This document shows positions 8,097 to 17,853 of a stretch of 64,000 nucleotides of DNA, one piece after another; position 1 is the first letter of the stretch, and each line of letters begins with the position of its first letter. The position numbers and the translations under genes are program-made. This stretch comes from Gammaproteobacteria bacterium (GTDB lineage Bacteria; Pseudomonadota; Gammaproteobacteria; HK1): assembly GCA_012103455.1 (NCBI GenBank), contig WLWT01000002.1, positions 558,001 to 622,000 of the forward strand, in the 5' to 3' direction. The notes beneath the pieces are model-generated. The model worked only from the letters and a program-made list of their open reading frames with translations, ran no database searches and had not been told where the DNA came from.

Positions 8097-11000
8097 ATGG
8101 ACGAACTCGCATTCTGGAAACAAAAACTGATCCAGTTTTTTCACGACCCGCCGGGCAAACCTTTCGCTTCTTATCCCGGCTCGGGCGGCCATGCCGCGTT
8201 GGCCAAGCAGCTGTTCGAGTATTTCACCGGACAAACCCTGCACGGTTACAACCGTTACCCGGACTGGGCCGCTTCCGGCGCCGACCGCCCTATGCTGAGT
8301 CAGCCCAAAGGCAAGAGTATCGCGCAGGTGCAGTTGGGTTGGCACAAGTGCCCCATTCTCACCCATCCGCTGTGCCGCGCCCAACTGCGGGTCAACCTCG
8401 GTGAGACGCTGCCAGGGCCACTGCGGGAGGCCGGCGTTGAGCTACTGGAGGATCAACTGGATGCCCTGGATGAGTTCGGCGCGCCGGACTTCGACTGGCA
8501 AGATGCGGCGGCGCTGCGGCGCGCTTGCGCCCGCCTGTGGCGGCGCTTCCGCGAAGAGTTGAGCGCCGCCGCTGCGGGCCACCGCCTGTTGTGGGCGGAG
8601 ATGCCGGCCGACGGGCGGGTGCCGGATCACAGCATTTGGGATCATCTGCGGATGACCAGTGCGCTGGCCTTCCTGCCAGCGGGGGTTAAGAACAAGCGGC
8701 CGCTCAGCCAGCCGCAGCACCCGCGCTGCCCCTGGTTGTTGCGCTTCTCCCTGCACCCGGTGCAGCGCTTCATCGGCGAGGCGCGCACTAGCCGTGATCT
8801 GTGGATCGGCTCGTTTTTGCTCGCCGATCTGGCCTGGCACGCCATGGGGCCGGTGGTGCAGCGTTATGGTCACGACGCCATCGTCTATCCCGATCTGCGC
8901 GGCAATCCCATGGTGGACAACTGGCTGGCGGCACCCGGCACGGACAAGGACCCTGAGTTGGACAACGACCCTGAATTGCTGCCGCCCAACGCCCGCGGCG
9001 CCGTCAGCTTCGCCTCTTTGCTGCCGGCGAACTTCACCGCTCTCGTGCCCTACGGCGGCGCGGATAGCTATCTGCTACCACTAGAGAAGCTGGCGCGGGA
9101 CTGCGCCGACGCCGTGCAACAGCGCTGGCAGGAATTGGCCGGGCAGGTTGAACGCTGGATGGTCAAACAGGCAGACATCGGCCCCGGCCCCTGGCAAAAG
9201 ATATGGCAGCGCCAGCAGCAGCAGGCGATCAGCTGCGCCTGGTCCGCCGTTGCCTGGCTACCCCCCGAACCGCTCGAAGACCCCCAGGGCCTGCGCGGCC
9301 GCGCGCTGCCGGCGCAGCGAGCGGATTTCCGCAGCGGCCGCGCTGCTGGCGATCAGGCCAATGATCAGGCCGGCGCCAGCGATCGGGCCAATGATCAAGC
9401 CAACATCGACGCCCGCCGCACGCGCCTGGCCCCTTGGGTGCCGGCGGCCACTTGGCAACACTACGAGCGGGCGCGGGCGGTCTACGCGCAGACCCATCTG
9501 CGCTGGCACCAGATGGAGCGCGGCTTCGACTACGCTTTGATCCATCACCAGCTCAGCGCCCGCCACGCCCTGCGCTGCGCGCAAGCGCCCGCCGCCGGCG
9601 CGCTCACCGGGGAGCCGGGCGAGAGCTGCACCTGCTGCGGCCGCCGCCAGGCGCTCAGCAACGAGTTCAGCGGCCACATCGCCCGTGATCGCCAGCATGC
9701 CAAGGCATTTTGGCGGGTCAAAGCGCTGGACCCGGAAGAATCCGGTGGCGAGCGCCTGTGCGGCGTGTGCGCCGTCAAGCGTTTCCTGGTGATTGCCGGC
9801 TGGGATGGCCAACGCATGACCGGCATCAATCCGCTGTGGGCCGGATACGACCTGGCTGAGCAACGCGAGGCGCTGGACCGGGACAGCAAGCCGCGGGTAC
9901 CGTTTCCCTCCACCGCCACCGTGGCGGCGCAGCGCTTCATCGAAGCGCTGATCACGACGCCGGCGCTCGAACCGGCCCTGGCCGCCGTGGTGCGCGCCCA
10001 CCGGGGCGCGGGACTGCCGGCGACCAGCTTCCCGCGCGCCCTGCCCAGGCTGGCCGCCGCCGCGCAGCGCACCGGCAGCGCCACGGCCCGGCGCTTCGTT
10101 GAACTCGAGGCCGAAGAAGTGTTGTTCCCCGAAGCGCTGCAAGGCCAACAACAGGGCGAGCAAGCGCGTCAGCAGCAGGCCGAAAGAGAGGGCCGCCAGC
10201 GGCAGCAGCGCGATCTCGAACCTCTGATCAAAGCGGTGCAAGCGCTGCGCAAAGCGGCGCGCCGGGAACTACCCAAGTCGAAGCGCACGCCCAACACCCG
10301 CATCGCGGTGCTCATGATGGACGGCGATCGCATCGGCTCCTTGCTGCTGGGCGAGCGTGGCGCCATCAACGCCCGCTGGCGCGATGTCATCCACCCCGAA
10401 GCCGTCGCTCAGATGCAATCCATGGAGAAACCCCGCCCGCGCCTGCACGCTGCCGGCTGGCCCGATCTGCTGGAGGCCAAGCGGCTCACTGGGCCGTCGC
10501 TGCACGCTTATATCAGCCGCGCGCTGGCCGCTTTCAGCCACCGCATCGTGCCGTGGGTGGTGGAGCGGGAGTTTTCCGGGCGGCTGATCTACGCCGGCGG
10601 CGACGAGTTGCTGTGCTTGGTGCCGGGCGCTGAGGCGCTGGCGCTGGCGGCGCGGCTGCAACAATTGTTCTGCGCGCCCTGGATCATCGACACGCAAAAC
10701 AGTGGCGACACGCAAGCCGACGAGGATCGCTGGCCCTGGCGCCGGCGCGACTGGCAAGGCCCCTATGATCAGGTCGCGGCACGGCGGCGCTTCGCCATCC
10801 CGGTTTACCGGCGCGGTGAGCCCATCACCTTGCCCATCGGTGATACCGCTCTGCTCGAGCCGCACGCCGCCGCCGGCCCGGACAGTCAATGCCCCGAGCA
10901 ATATAAATACCCTGAACTGCGAGTGCAGGGGGCGGTGATCCCGCTGCTGGGCGGCGGCCAAAGCTTGTCCGCCGGCATCGCCTGCGGGCATTACAAAAGG

Positions 11001-11492
11001 CCGCTGCACTTGCTGCTGGGGGGCGCCCGGCGTATGTTGAAAGACCACGCCAAGGTGGTGGCCAGGGGCAGGGGCGGTGCCCTGGCCATCAGCTACGCCA
11101 GCCGCGGCGGCGAGAAATATGCGTTCGCCATGCCCTGGCGGGCGGGCGCCTGCGACCACCTCAGCACGGTCATCGCAGGCTTTGAAAACGGGCGCATAGC
11201 CAAGCGCCTGCCCTACAAGCTCAGAGAAATCGCCGCGCCGGTGGCCGGCGTCATGCGGGAGGTCGATGATCCCGGCCGCGAGCAGTGGCTAAGAAATCTT
11301 TTCGCCCAAGCCCAAGCCCTGGACGATGCCAAAACCGGTCTGGACTACAGAGACCCGGATTACGAGGAGGCCGCTTTTGCCATCTGGCGGCAAGGTCTGA
11401 GACTGCACCACGACCACCAACTGCAGCGCGCCACCGATGGTCTTTTGCTGTGCCGCGCGCTGGCCGGCGGCGAGGAGGCCGAGCAAGCATGA
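8097..11492 (+). CDS. cmr2: Type III-B CRISPR Cas10 subunit Cmr2
   Basis: The 1131-aa large subunit of the Cmr complex. Residues 11-21 (LIQFFHDPPGK) are the N-terminal HD-like signature of Cmr2. A zinc-binding cluster with CxCC and CxxC pairs lies at about 511-558 (ESCTCCGRRQ and CGVCAV). The palm/cyclase motif reads YAGGDELLCL, so the usual GGDD is GGDE at 834-837. A low-complexity stretch around 417-440 (AGDQANDQAGASD and similar) looks like an inserted linker. Cas10 normally makes cyclic oligoadenylate after target RNA binding, but whether GGDE still does cannot be told from sequence. The frame is open upstream inside cmr1, but the ATG at 8097 fits the family start. It overlaps cmr3 by ATGA. 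Confidence 0.92.
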   Translation: MDELAFWKQKLIQFFHDPPGKPFASYPGSGGHAALAKQLFEYFTGQTLHGYNRYPDWAASGADRPMLSQPKGKSIAQVQLGWHKCPILTHPLCRAQLRVNLGETLPGPLREAGVELLEDQLDALDEFGAPDFDWQDAAALRRACARLWRRFREELSAAAAGHRLLWAEMPADGRVPDHSIWDHLRMTSALAFLPAGVKNKRPLSQPQHPRCPWLLRFSLHPVQRFIGEARTSRDLWIGSFLLADLAWHAMGPVVQRYGHDAIVYPDLRGNPMVDNWLAAPGTDKDPELDNDPELLPPNARGAVSFASLLPANFTALVPYGGADSYLLPLEKLARDCADAVQQRWQELAGQVERWMVKQADIGPGPWQKIWQRQQQQAISCAWSAVAWLPPEPLEDPQGLRGRALPAQRADFRSGRAAGDQANDQAGASDRANDQANIDARRTRLAPWVPAATWQHYERARAVYAQTHLRWHQMERGFDYALIHHQLSARHALRCAQAPAAGALTGEPGESCTCCGRRQALSNEFSGHIARDRQHAKAFWRVKALDPEESGGERLCGVCAVKRFLVIAGWDGQRMTGINPLWAGYDLAEQREALDRDSKPRVPFPSTATVAAQRFIEALITTPALEPALAAVVRAHRGAGLPATSFPRALPRLAAAAQRTGSATARRFVELEAEEVLFPEALQGQQQGEQARQQQAEREGRQRQQRDLEPLIKAVQALRKAARRELPKSKRTPNTRIAVLMMDGDRIGSLLLGERGAINARWRDVIHPEAVAQMQSMEKPRPRLHAAGWPDLLEAKRLTGPSLHAYISRALAAFSHRIVPWVVEREFSGRLIYAGGDELLCLVPGAEALALAARLQQLFCAPWIIDTQNSGDTQADEDRWPWRRRDWQGPYDQVAARRRFAIPVYRRGEPITLPIGDTALLEPHAAAGPDSQCPEQYKYPELRVQGAVIPLLGGGQSLSAGIACGHYKRPLHLLLGGARRMLKDHAKVVARGRGGALAISYASRGGEKYAFAMPWRAGACDHLSTVIAGFENGRIAKRLPYKLREIAAPVAGVMREVDDPGREQWLRNLFAQAQALDDAKTGLDYRDPDYEEAAFAIWRQGLRLHHDHQLQRATDGLLLCRALAGGEEAEQA

Positions 11493-12805
11493 GCCACCTT
11501 CTCGACCACGGTTTTCTGATCCGCCCGCTGGAAGCGGTCTATTTCGGCCGGCCACGCTCCTTCAGCGCCGGCGAAGCGCACCATGGCACTAGTGAATTCC
11601 CGCCCTCCGGTTATACTTTTCAAGGTATGATACGCAGCCAACTGCTGCGCGCCGTGCACCCGCCGCTGGATCTGGACGATGCTTCCGCGGCGGCGCGCGA
11701 CCAGCGCACCCGCTTGGTAGGCGGCCCCGACGCGCTGCCGGCGGGCTGGCAACTCACCGGGCCCTACCCGGCGCGCATCATCGAGCAACAGGGGGGAGAG
11801 CGGCGTCTGCAGCCTTGGCTGCCGGCGCCGCATTTTCTGCTCGCCGCGCCGGCGCCTAGCTCCGGCATCGGCGGGTCAACATCCTTTGACCCCGAGCCAT
11901 GCGCCCGTCCCGCCACGGCGGCGCCGGTCCATGCCAGGGCACTGCCCGACGCGTGCGGGCACGCGCTCAACGATCTCAAACCTGGTACCGTGCTGCTGGG
12001 CCGTCCCGATGAGGGCGCGGTCAAAGCGCTGGGCGGCTGGCTGACGCCGGCCAATCTGCGCCACGCGCTCAGCGCCGGCGGCCATCACTCCAACGGCGAC
12101 CCTCCTTGGTGCGCCGCTGGCCATGCTTGCGGCTTACCGCCTTTTGTGCACCGCGAAACGCGCCCGGGCCTCGCCCTGGAGGACGGCAGCGCCCGCGACG
12201 GCATGTTGTATTTTCTAGACACCGTGCGTTTTCACGATGCCGACGGCGCGCGCGCCGGGCTCTATGGACACGCCGGGTTCTATGGACACATTGAAGGTAA
12301 ATGTGACGAGCGCATCCCCGCTAACGCCCTGATAGCGACCCTAGGGGCCGCCGGGCGCAAAGCGCGTCCGGCCGCTTTCGAGCCAATACCGCCGCTGGTG
12401 GCGGATTTCGAAAACTTATGCAATGACGACCATCTGCCCGCCACGGTGCACGAAAAAGACTGCTTCTGGCTGGTCATTTTGACCCCGGTGGCGCTGGACG
12501 ACCCGGCGATGCCGCTGCCCGCGGGCCGGGACGGCGTGCGCCTCGAGAGCCTGGGTTTGTTGACCGGGCCGGCGCTGACCATCGGCGGCTATCGCTACGC
12601 CGATGCCAGCACCCGGCCCAACCGCAGCTATCTGCCAGCCGGCAGTTGCTGGCTGATCCGCCTGCGCGGGGCCGATCCTGAGCGCCGCGCGCGCATCCTG
12701 CGCACCCTCAACAACGCCCACCTCCTGGGCGATGAGAAAGAGGCCGCCTTCGGCTTCGGCCACACCCTGGTCGGCTTGGCGCCGCCATGCGAGGAAACCT
12801 TATGA
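11489..12805 (+). CDS. cmr3: Type III-B CRISPR RAMP protein Cmr3
   Basis: A 438-aa Cmr3, which with Cmr2 grips the crRNA 5' tag. The start, LIRPLEAVYFGRPRSFSAGEAH followed by PPSGYTFQGMIRSQLL, is the typical Cmr3/Cas5-like beginning (the family's xDxLFFRxxxPF-like strand and the helix entering the RAMP fold). The C-terminus contains the glycine-rich GFGHTLVGL. A short in-frame duplication gives GLYGHAGFYGH near residue 255, which may be a private insertion. The ATG overlaps the cmr2 stop, and the cmr4 start overlaps its own stop. Confidence 0.88.
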   Translation: MSHLLDHGFLIRPLEAVYFGRPRSFSAGEAHHGTSEFPPSGYTFQGMIRSQLLRAVHPPLDLDDASAAARDQRTRLVGGPDALPAGWQLTGPYPARIIEQQGGERRLQPWLPAPHFLLAAPAPSSGIGGSTSFDPEPCARPATAAPVHARALPDACGHALNDLKPGTVLLGRPDEGAVKALGGWLTPANLRHALSAGGHHSNGDPPWCAAGHACGLPPFVHRETRPGLALEDGSARDGMLYFLDTVRFHDADGARAGLYGHAGFYGHIEGKCDERIPANALIATLGAAGRKARPAAFEPIPPLVADFENLCNDDHLPATVHEKDCFWLVILTPVALDDPAMPLPAGRDGVRLESLGLLTGPALTIGGYRYADASTRPNRSYLPAGSCWLIRLRGADPERRARILRTLNNAHLLGDEKEAAFGFGHTLVGLAPPCEETL

Positions 12806-13797
12806 ACAGCGTCTGGAACGAAGCGCAACTGACCGCGCTCTACACCTTGACACCGCTGCACTGCGGCAGCGGCCAAGCCGCCGCGGCGGTGGATCTGCCG
12901 ATCGCGCGCGAGGCCGGCAGCGATCTCCCGATCATCCCCGCCACCGGCCTCAAGGGCGCCGCCCGCGAGGCGCTCACGGGAGAACTCGGGAAAGACACGT
13001 TAAACATTCTGTTCGGCCCTGAACTCGACAGCAGCGAAGGCGCCTCCACTCTCAGCGCCGGCGCTGTGACTTTCACCGAGGCGCGCCTGGTGGCTTACCC
13101 GGTGCGCAGCTTGAACCGCCTTTTCCTGCACGTGACCTGCCCGCTGATCGTGGAGCGCCTGGCGCGCGACTTGCGCATCGCCGGCTTGCAGCAAACGCTC
13201 TTCGAGCAGGACTGGCAGCCCGCCGTGGACGCAGAGCAGGCGCTGGTCGCCGACGCGGCGCTGGCGGGCCAGGCTCTGGTGCTGGAAGATCTGGTTTTTA
13301 GCGGTGAGGAAACCCGTCACTGCCCGCAACTGCAACGCTTCGGCCAAGCCCTCGCCGGGCTGTTACCCAGCGCCGAGACCGCCACCTGCGGGCGCCTGAG
13401 CAGCGATCTGATCATGATCCCGGACAGCGACTTCAGCGAACTCATGAGCCGTATCATCCCGGTGCGCGCGCGCATCAAGCTGACCGATGGCAAAACCACC
13501 GATGAGTGGATCAGCGAGGAGGGCGAAATACAAAGCGGTAACCTGTGGTACGAGGAGGCGCTGCCTTCGGACTGCTTGTTCCTCACCCTGCTCGGCGCGC
13601 GCCGGCAACGCTCGCGTGGCAGCGGGTCAAACGCATCCGGGCAGGCCGCAGCGGACGAACCCCTGAAGATACTGGGCGCCCATGTCGGCAAGCTGGCGGC
13701 GATCCAGCTCGGCGGCAACGAAACCGTAGGCTACGGGCTGTGCTGGTGGAGCGGCTGGGACGAGCCTCAGCGTACCGGCCAGGGGGGCACCGCATGA
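12802..13797 (+). CDS. cmr4: Type III-B CRISPR backbone RAMP protein Cmr4
   Basis: A 331-aa Cmr4, the repeated backbone subunit that cleaves target RNA. It begins LYTLTPLHCGSGQAAAAVDLPI, then LPIIPATGLKGAAREAL, the standard Cmr4 start with GLKG loop. The position of the catalytic Asp expected in the thumb/loop after the first strand is plausibly the D of AVDLPI. A glycine loop at the C-terminus (LGGNETVGYGLCWWSG) closes the RAMP fold. The ATG at 12802 follows GAGGAAACCT, a good ribosome-binding site, and overlaps cmr3 by four bases. Confidence 0.9.
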   Translation: MNSVWNEAQLTALYTLTPLHCGSGQAAAAVDLPIAREAGSDLPIIPATGLKGAAREALTGELGKDTLNILFGPELDSSEGASTLSAGAVTFTEARLVAYPVRSLNRLFLHVTCPLIVERLARDLRIAGLQQTLFEQDWQPAVDAEQALVADAALAGQALVLEDLVFSGEETRHCPQLQRFGQALAGLLPSAETATCGRLSSDLIMIPDSDFSELMSRIIPVRARIKLTDGKTTDEWISEEGEIQSGNLWYEEALPSDCLFLTLLGARRQRSRGSGSNASGQAAADEPLKILGAHVGKLAAIQLGGNETVGYGLCWWSGWDEPQRTGQGGTA

Positions 13798-14177
13798 GCG
13801 AGAATCTACAGCGGGCGCGCATCGACTATGCGCTGAAGGCGGTCCGCCGGTGGCCGTCGATAAAGCGCAAAGACTATGCGCAACGGGCCAAGAGCTTGCC
13901 GGTGGAGTTGCGCACCCAGGGGCTGCTCGTCACCCTCGCCGCGCTGCACGGCAGCGCACAAGCGCAGTTGGCCGAGGATGTGGCGCGATGGCTGCTGTGG
14001 GAAGCCCCGCGGCGCACTTTGCCGCCGCAAGAGCGTGGCCGGGGAGATGCGATCAGACAACTGTACACGGCCTGCCAGGACGCCGATCGCGCCGCCTACC
14101 GCGCCGCCCAGGCCGAGGCGCTGGCCCTGGCCGAGCACATCAAACGCTTCGCCACCGCCTTGAACCAGGAGGACTGA
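13794..14177 (+). CDS. cmr5: Type III-B CRISPR small subunit Cmr5
   Basis: A 127-aa, all-helical small protein fitting Cmr5, which lines the belly of the Cmr complex. The N-terminus (NLQRARIDYALKAVRRW) and the segment YAQRAKSLPVELRTQGLLVTLAAL match the family pattern of a lateral helix followed by a P-x-x-I/L-x-x-x-GL stretch. It overlaps cmr4 by ATGA and leaves two bases before the cmr6 ATG. Confidence 0.88.
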   Translation: MSENLQRARIDYALKAVRRWPSIKRKDYAQRAKSLPVELRTQGLLVTLAALHGSAQAQLAEDVARWLLWEAPRRTLPPQERGRGDAIRQLYTACQDADRAAYRAAQAEALALAEHIKRFATALNQED

Positions 14178-14179
14178 GC

Positions 14180-15001
14180 ATGGCTTCAGGATCGCTCATC
14201 GGCCACCGCCGCGAGACCGTGCAGCGCGTGCTGAGCGACAACCTCGCGCAAGCCCACAGCGGTTTGATCTTCGACCATTTCCTCGCCATGTGGGCGCACG
14301 GCCGCGGCCTACCCACGCCACAAAAACCCCTGCGGGAACCGCTGCAAATGTTCGTCGAGGACTTCCACCGCGGCGGCCGATCCGAATACAAAAAATCCTT
14401 GCTGCGGGAACACCACGAGCGCCTGGCGAACACCGCTCCGAGATACGCCACCCGGCAGTGGGATCTGCAGGTGCAATGGCGCCTCACCACCGGCTTGGGC
14501 TCGACCCACCCCACTGAAAACGGCTTTTTGTTCCACGAACTGCTCGGCGTGCCCTACTTAAGCGGTGCCGCCGTCAAAGGCCTGTGCCGGACAGCGGCCA
14601 AAGTCCTGGACGCGGCGCCGGCGCGGATAAAAACGCTATTGGGATCGGAGACCACGGCACAGCCCCTGGCGGGCGGCGATCTGGTGTTCTACGACGCCCT
14701 GCCCAGCGTCTGGCCGCGGCTCGTGGTCGATATCGTCAACTGCCACCATCCCGACTATTACAGTCAACAGCGCACTGATAAAAAAGACCCGCCCGCCGAA
14801 GCCGTGGAGACCGAGAGCCCGGTACCGGTCTTCTTCCTAGCGGTGGACGCCGGCGCTTGTTTTCGCTTCAGGCTCGGCAGCCGGGCCAAGAGCGCCGAGC
14901 ACATCGCGCAAGGCCGCGATTGGCTGCATCAGGGCTTGGACTTGCTCGGCATAGGCGCGAAGACGGCGGTTGGCTACGGGGTATTGAGCCCGGTGGCTTG
15001 A
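14180..15001 (+). CDS. cmr6: Type III-B CRISPR RAMP protein Cmr6
   Basis: A 273-aa Cmr6, which caps the 3' end of the Cmr backbone. It shows the RAMP strand WDLQVQWRLTTGLGSTHPTENGF, then VPYLSGAAVKGLCR (the KGL loop) and GGDLVFYDALP, DIVNCHHPDYY and a final GIGAKTAVGYG glycine loop. The ribosome-binding site is GGAGG six bases upstream. It ends the operon: the sequence after 15001 holds only decayed genes. No cas6, cas1 or cas2 follows, and I found no repeat-spacer array in the 300 bp downstream. Confidence 0.9.
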   Translation: MASGSLIGHRRETVQRVLSDNLAQAHSGLIFDHFLAMWAHGRGLPTPQKPLREPLQMFVEDFHRGGRSEYKKSLLREHHERLANTAPRYATRQWDLQVQWRLTTGLGSTHPTENGFLFHELLGVPYLSGAAVKGLCRTAAKVLDAAPARIKTLLGSETTAQPLAGGDLVFYDALPSVWPRLVVDIVNCHHPDYYSQQRTDKKDPPAEAVETESPVPVFFLAVDAGACFRFRLGSRAKSAEHIAQGRDWLHQGLDLLGIGAKTAVGYGVLSPVA

Positions 15002-15073
15002 TACGTCTTAGATTCAATCCCCCATCAGCCGGGCAAAAAGAACATTTCACCGCTTCGTTTAATCGGGATTTTA

Positions 15074-16827
15074 TTGCTTGGATGGGGGCACAGTGATAAC
15101 GCCGCGCCCGCTTCAGAAAGAATGGCGCTCGCGGCCGCCGTCACAGTGCTCGCTGCGCACGGCGCACCGGCAGGCCAGGCGGCGGCGGAAAAGCGGATTA
15201 ACAGCGAATTCCAGCCGTCCGTGCTGTGCAAAACCGGGCGGATGCAAGAGAGGCAGTGGTTCATCGAAGCCGCTGAGCCCTGCAAAAGCATGGCGATCAA
15301 CGTGCTCTAGGAAACTATTCCCACCCACGAGTACGAAGCCAAGACCTTCACCAAGGCCTTCGAGGCAATCACCGGCATCAAGGTCAATCATCAGCTCTTG
15401 GGCGAAGGCGAAGGGGTGCAGGCGGTGCAAACGCAAATGCAAAAGCGGCGCAATCCGTACGACGCTTACATCGATGAGCCCGACTCGATCGGCACCCACC
15501 CGCGTTTGCAACTGGTGGTTAACTTGAATGACTGGATGGCTGGTGACGGTAAAGACGTGACCAACCCGCGGCTAGAGGTGGCGCACTGCACCGGCGAGTC
15601 GTTTGCCACCGGGCCCGGCGGCAAGCTCTATCAGCTTCCCGGCCAACGGTTCGCTAACCTCTATTGGTTGCACGAGGATGGGTTCGGCCGCGCCGATTTG
15701 CGAAAGCAATTCAAGGATGGCTACGGTTATGACTTGGGGGTGCCGGTGAATTAGCCGGCGTATGAGAACATCGCCTAGTGTTTCACCGTACAGGTCAAGC
15801 ACATCGGCGGTGTGCGCGTCTATGGCCATATGGACTACGGTAAACGCGCGCCCGAGTTGAACTGGCGTATGACCGGTGCGTGGCTGTCCATGGCCGGTGC
15901 TGGCAGCAAAGCTTTGCCCGATGGCGTGGCGCTGGACGAGTGGGGTATTCGCATGGAGCCAGGCATATGCGATCCGGTGGGCGCGCCGGTGCCGCCAACG
16001 GTGCCGCCGCTGTTTACGCCATCGGCAAATAAGATGGATGGTTGCGCCAATAGGCACCGCCAGCGGCCGCCAGCTATGGTTTCTATCAATCGCTGCCGGC
16101 GCTTGCCCAAGGCAATGTAGCCCAGCAAGCTCTTCTGCTACACCGCGTTTACCGCCGCCATGGTGGCGCCCGAGCGGATGGCAACAACACGGCCGATGAT
16201 GCCGGCACGCCGCTTTGGCGCATGGTGCCACCGCCGCATGGCCCGTACTGGGAGCAGGGCCAGAAACCGGGTCACCAGGACGCCGGTTGTTGGACCTTCG
16301 CTTAAGTCAGCGCCGCTCAAGCGCCGCGAAGCCGCCTGGTTGTATGCCCAGTTCGCCGTCGCCAAGACAGTGGCTGTCGAAAAGAGCCATGTGCGCCAGA
16401 CTTTCGTGCGCGACAGCACCATCGGGCATCAGCCGTGCACCGAGCGCGCGCCTGAACTCGGTGGCTTGGTCGAGTTCTACCGCTCGCCGCAGCGGGTGTT
16501 GTGGCCGCTCACCGGCGTCAACGTGCCGGACTATCCGAGGCTCGCGCAGAGCGGGTGGCAACAGCTCGGCGATGTGAACCCCGGCGCTTTTACCCCACAG
16601 CAAGCCATGGACCGCCTGGCGGCGGAGATGGATCAAGTCATGGCCCGGATGCAGGCCGCTGATGAGAAAACCAAGATCAACGGTGGCTGCGGCCCGCCGC
16701 TGCACCGGGAGCAAGACGCCAGCGTGTGGCTCAACATGCCCGGCTCACCCCAAGCCGAGGTCAGCGAAAAACCCAAGGGTGAAACCGTTGATTACTAGGA
16801 GTTGATCAAGCGCCGCTGGCAGGGTTG
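15074..16827 (+). pseudogene. Decayed extracellular sugar-type solute-binding protein
   Basis: The remains read as a family-1-type ABC binding protein. Recognisable blocks are FTKAFEAITGIKVNHQLLGEGE, YDAYIDEPDSIGTH, FATGPGGKLYQLPGQRFANLYW, YGYDLGVPVN, VYGHMDYGKRAP, YRSPQRVLWPLTGVNVPDYP and FTPQQAMDRLAAEMD. In-frame TAG stops occur at 15308, 15752, 15776 and just before the end (near 16796), and the frame changes between about 16020 and 16310. The gene is dead. Its natural partner may be the broken ATPase at 17145. The last block, ETVDY then ELIKRRWQG, ends at a TGA at 16827. Confidence 0.7.
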
Positions 16828-17144
16828 AGCTAAGCCCGTCTAATGCGCCACTACTCAGCGCGCCACTACTAGTGCGGCCGGTCATCATTGAGGGGCCGCT
16901 AGTGTGGGCACGCCGCCATCATGAGCCGCGCCAGCCGTCATCAGGCGTGTCCGGCCAGTGATCTGGTAACGGATCCGATGAAGTTTCGATGCCGCACTCC
17001 TATTGAGCGCGCGCCCATCAAGACGGCCGCGCTGGCGCCGGCCGGTTACTTGGCGGCGCACGGCGCTATGCCCGATGACCTGCCTGCGGTTTGCGCCGCT
17101 CACCCAGTCAATTGGGTGGTGGTTGAAGCCGCCGCCGCGCCGTC
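16828..17144. other. Spacer with no recognisable gene
   Basis: This stretch between two transporter relics has open frames in several directions but none with a recognisable family or start signal. It probably contains further eroded remnants of the same transporter locus. Confidence 0.4.
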
Positions 17145-17853
17145 ATGTCGGTTGAACTGCGCGGCGCCGTCCACCGGGTGGGCGCTGAAACCCACATTTA
17201 CCACACCTCGCTGGCATTGGCGCCGGCTGGGCTCAATATGCTGCTGGGCACTACTTCGAGTGGCAAAACCACGCTGATGCGGCTCATGGCTGGGCGAGAG
17301 CGGCGCGCACCGGGAGGGGTGTGGTTCGATGGCGTCGATGTCACCGGTGTACCGGTACAACAGCGCAGCGCCGCCATGGTTTACCGAGCTTTTGTCGATT
17401 ACCCCAGTTGCACCGTGTTCGGCGATATTGCCGCCTCGGTAAATCGAGCAGCGGGTGGGGCGTATGGCGGCACTATTGCGGTTGACCCCATGGCTGGAGC
17501 GTTTGCCAGCGGCGCTTTGCGGCGGGCAGCAGCAGCGTACCGCGCGCGCTCGCGCTCTGGTCAAAGACGCGCGGCTGGAATTGTCGGACGAAGCGTTGGC
17601 GAACTTGGATTGCAAGCTGCGCGAAGAACTGCCCGAGGCGTTGCCGCAGTTGTTCGCCGGCAGCGGCGCCACCTGGGTCTACGCCACCGGTGAACCGCTG
17701 GAAGTGCTGATGCTAGGCGGCCATAGGGCGGCGCTGAGGGCGGGGCGGGTGGTGCGATTCGGCCCTACTGCCAGCGTCTACCGCTCGCCGGCCACGCTCG
17801 AAATGGGTTCAAGGCCAAAGGCGAACGTTCTTCCGGTCCGGTGGAGGGTATGA
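17145..17853 (+). pseudogene. Decayed ABC transporter ATPase (MalK/UgpC type)
   Basis: Two frames together give an ABC ATPase: GLNMLLGTTSSGKTTLMRLMAG is a Walker A region (residues G-TTSSGKT), DVTGVPVQQRSAAMVYRAF is the MalK-like segment after it, and LCGGQQQRTARARALV is a degraded signature (normally LSGGQQQR). ELSDEALANLD replaces the usual LLLDEPLANLD, so Walker B has lost hydrophobic residues and a frameshift near 17450 splits the gene. It lies downstream of the dead binding protein and likely belonged to the same sugar importer. Confidence 0.65.

Noticed and set aside
7086..11492. A 1468-codon open frame upstream of cmr2
   Set aside because: The first 337 codons overlap cmr1 out of frame and read as random Arg-rich sequence; the ATG at 8097 gives the normal Cmr2 start.
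15001..15100. ATTCAATCCCCC after cmr6 as a start of a CRISPR repeat
   Set aside because: It does not recur; no periodic repeat-spacer pattern follows.
15074..16827. TAG codons in the binding-protein relic as possible pyrrolysine sites
   Set aside because: Several are amber, which is suggestive beside amine genes, but frameshifts also break this gene and other relics carry TAA and TGA, so ordinary decay explains it.
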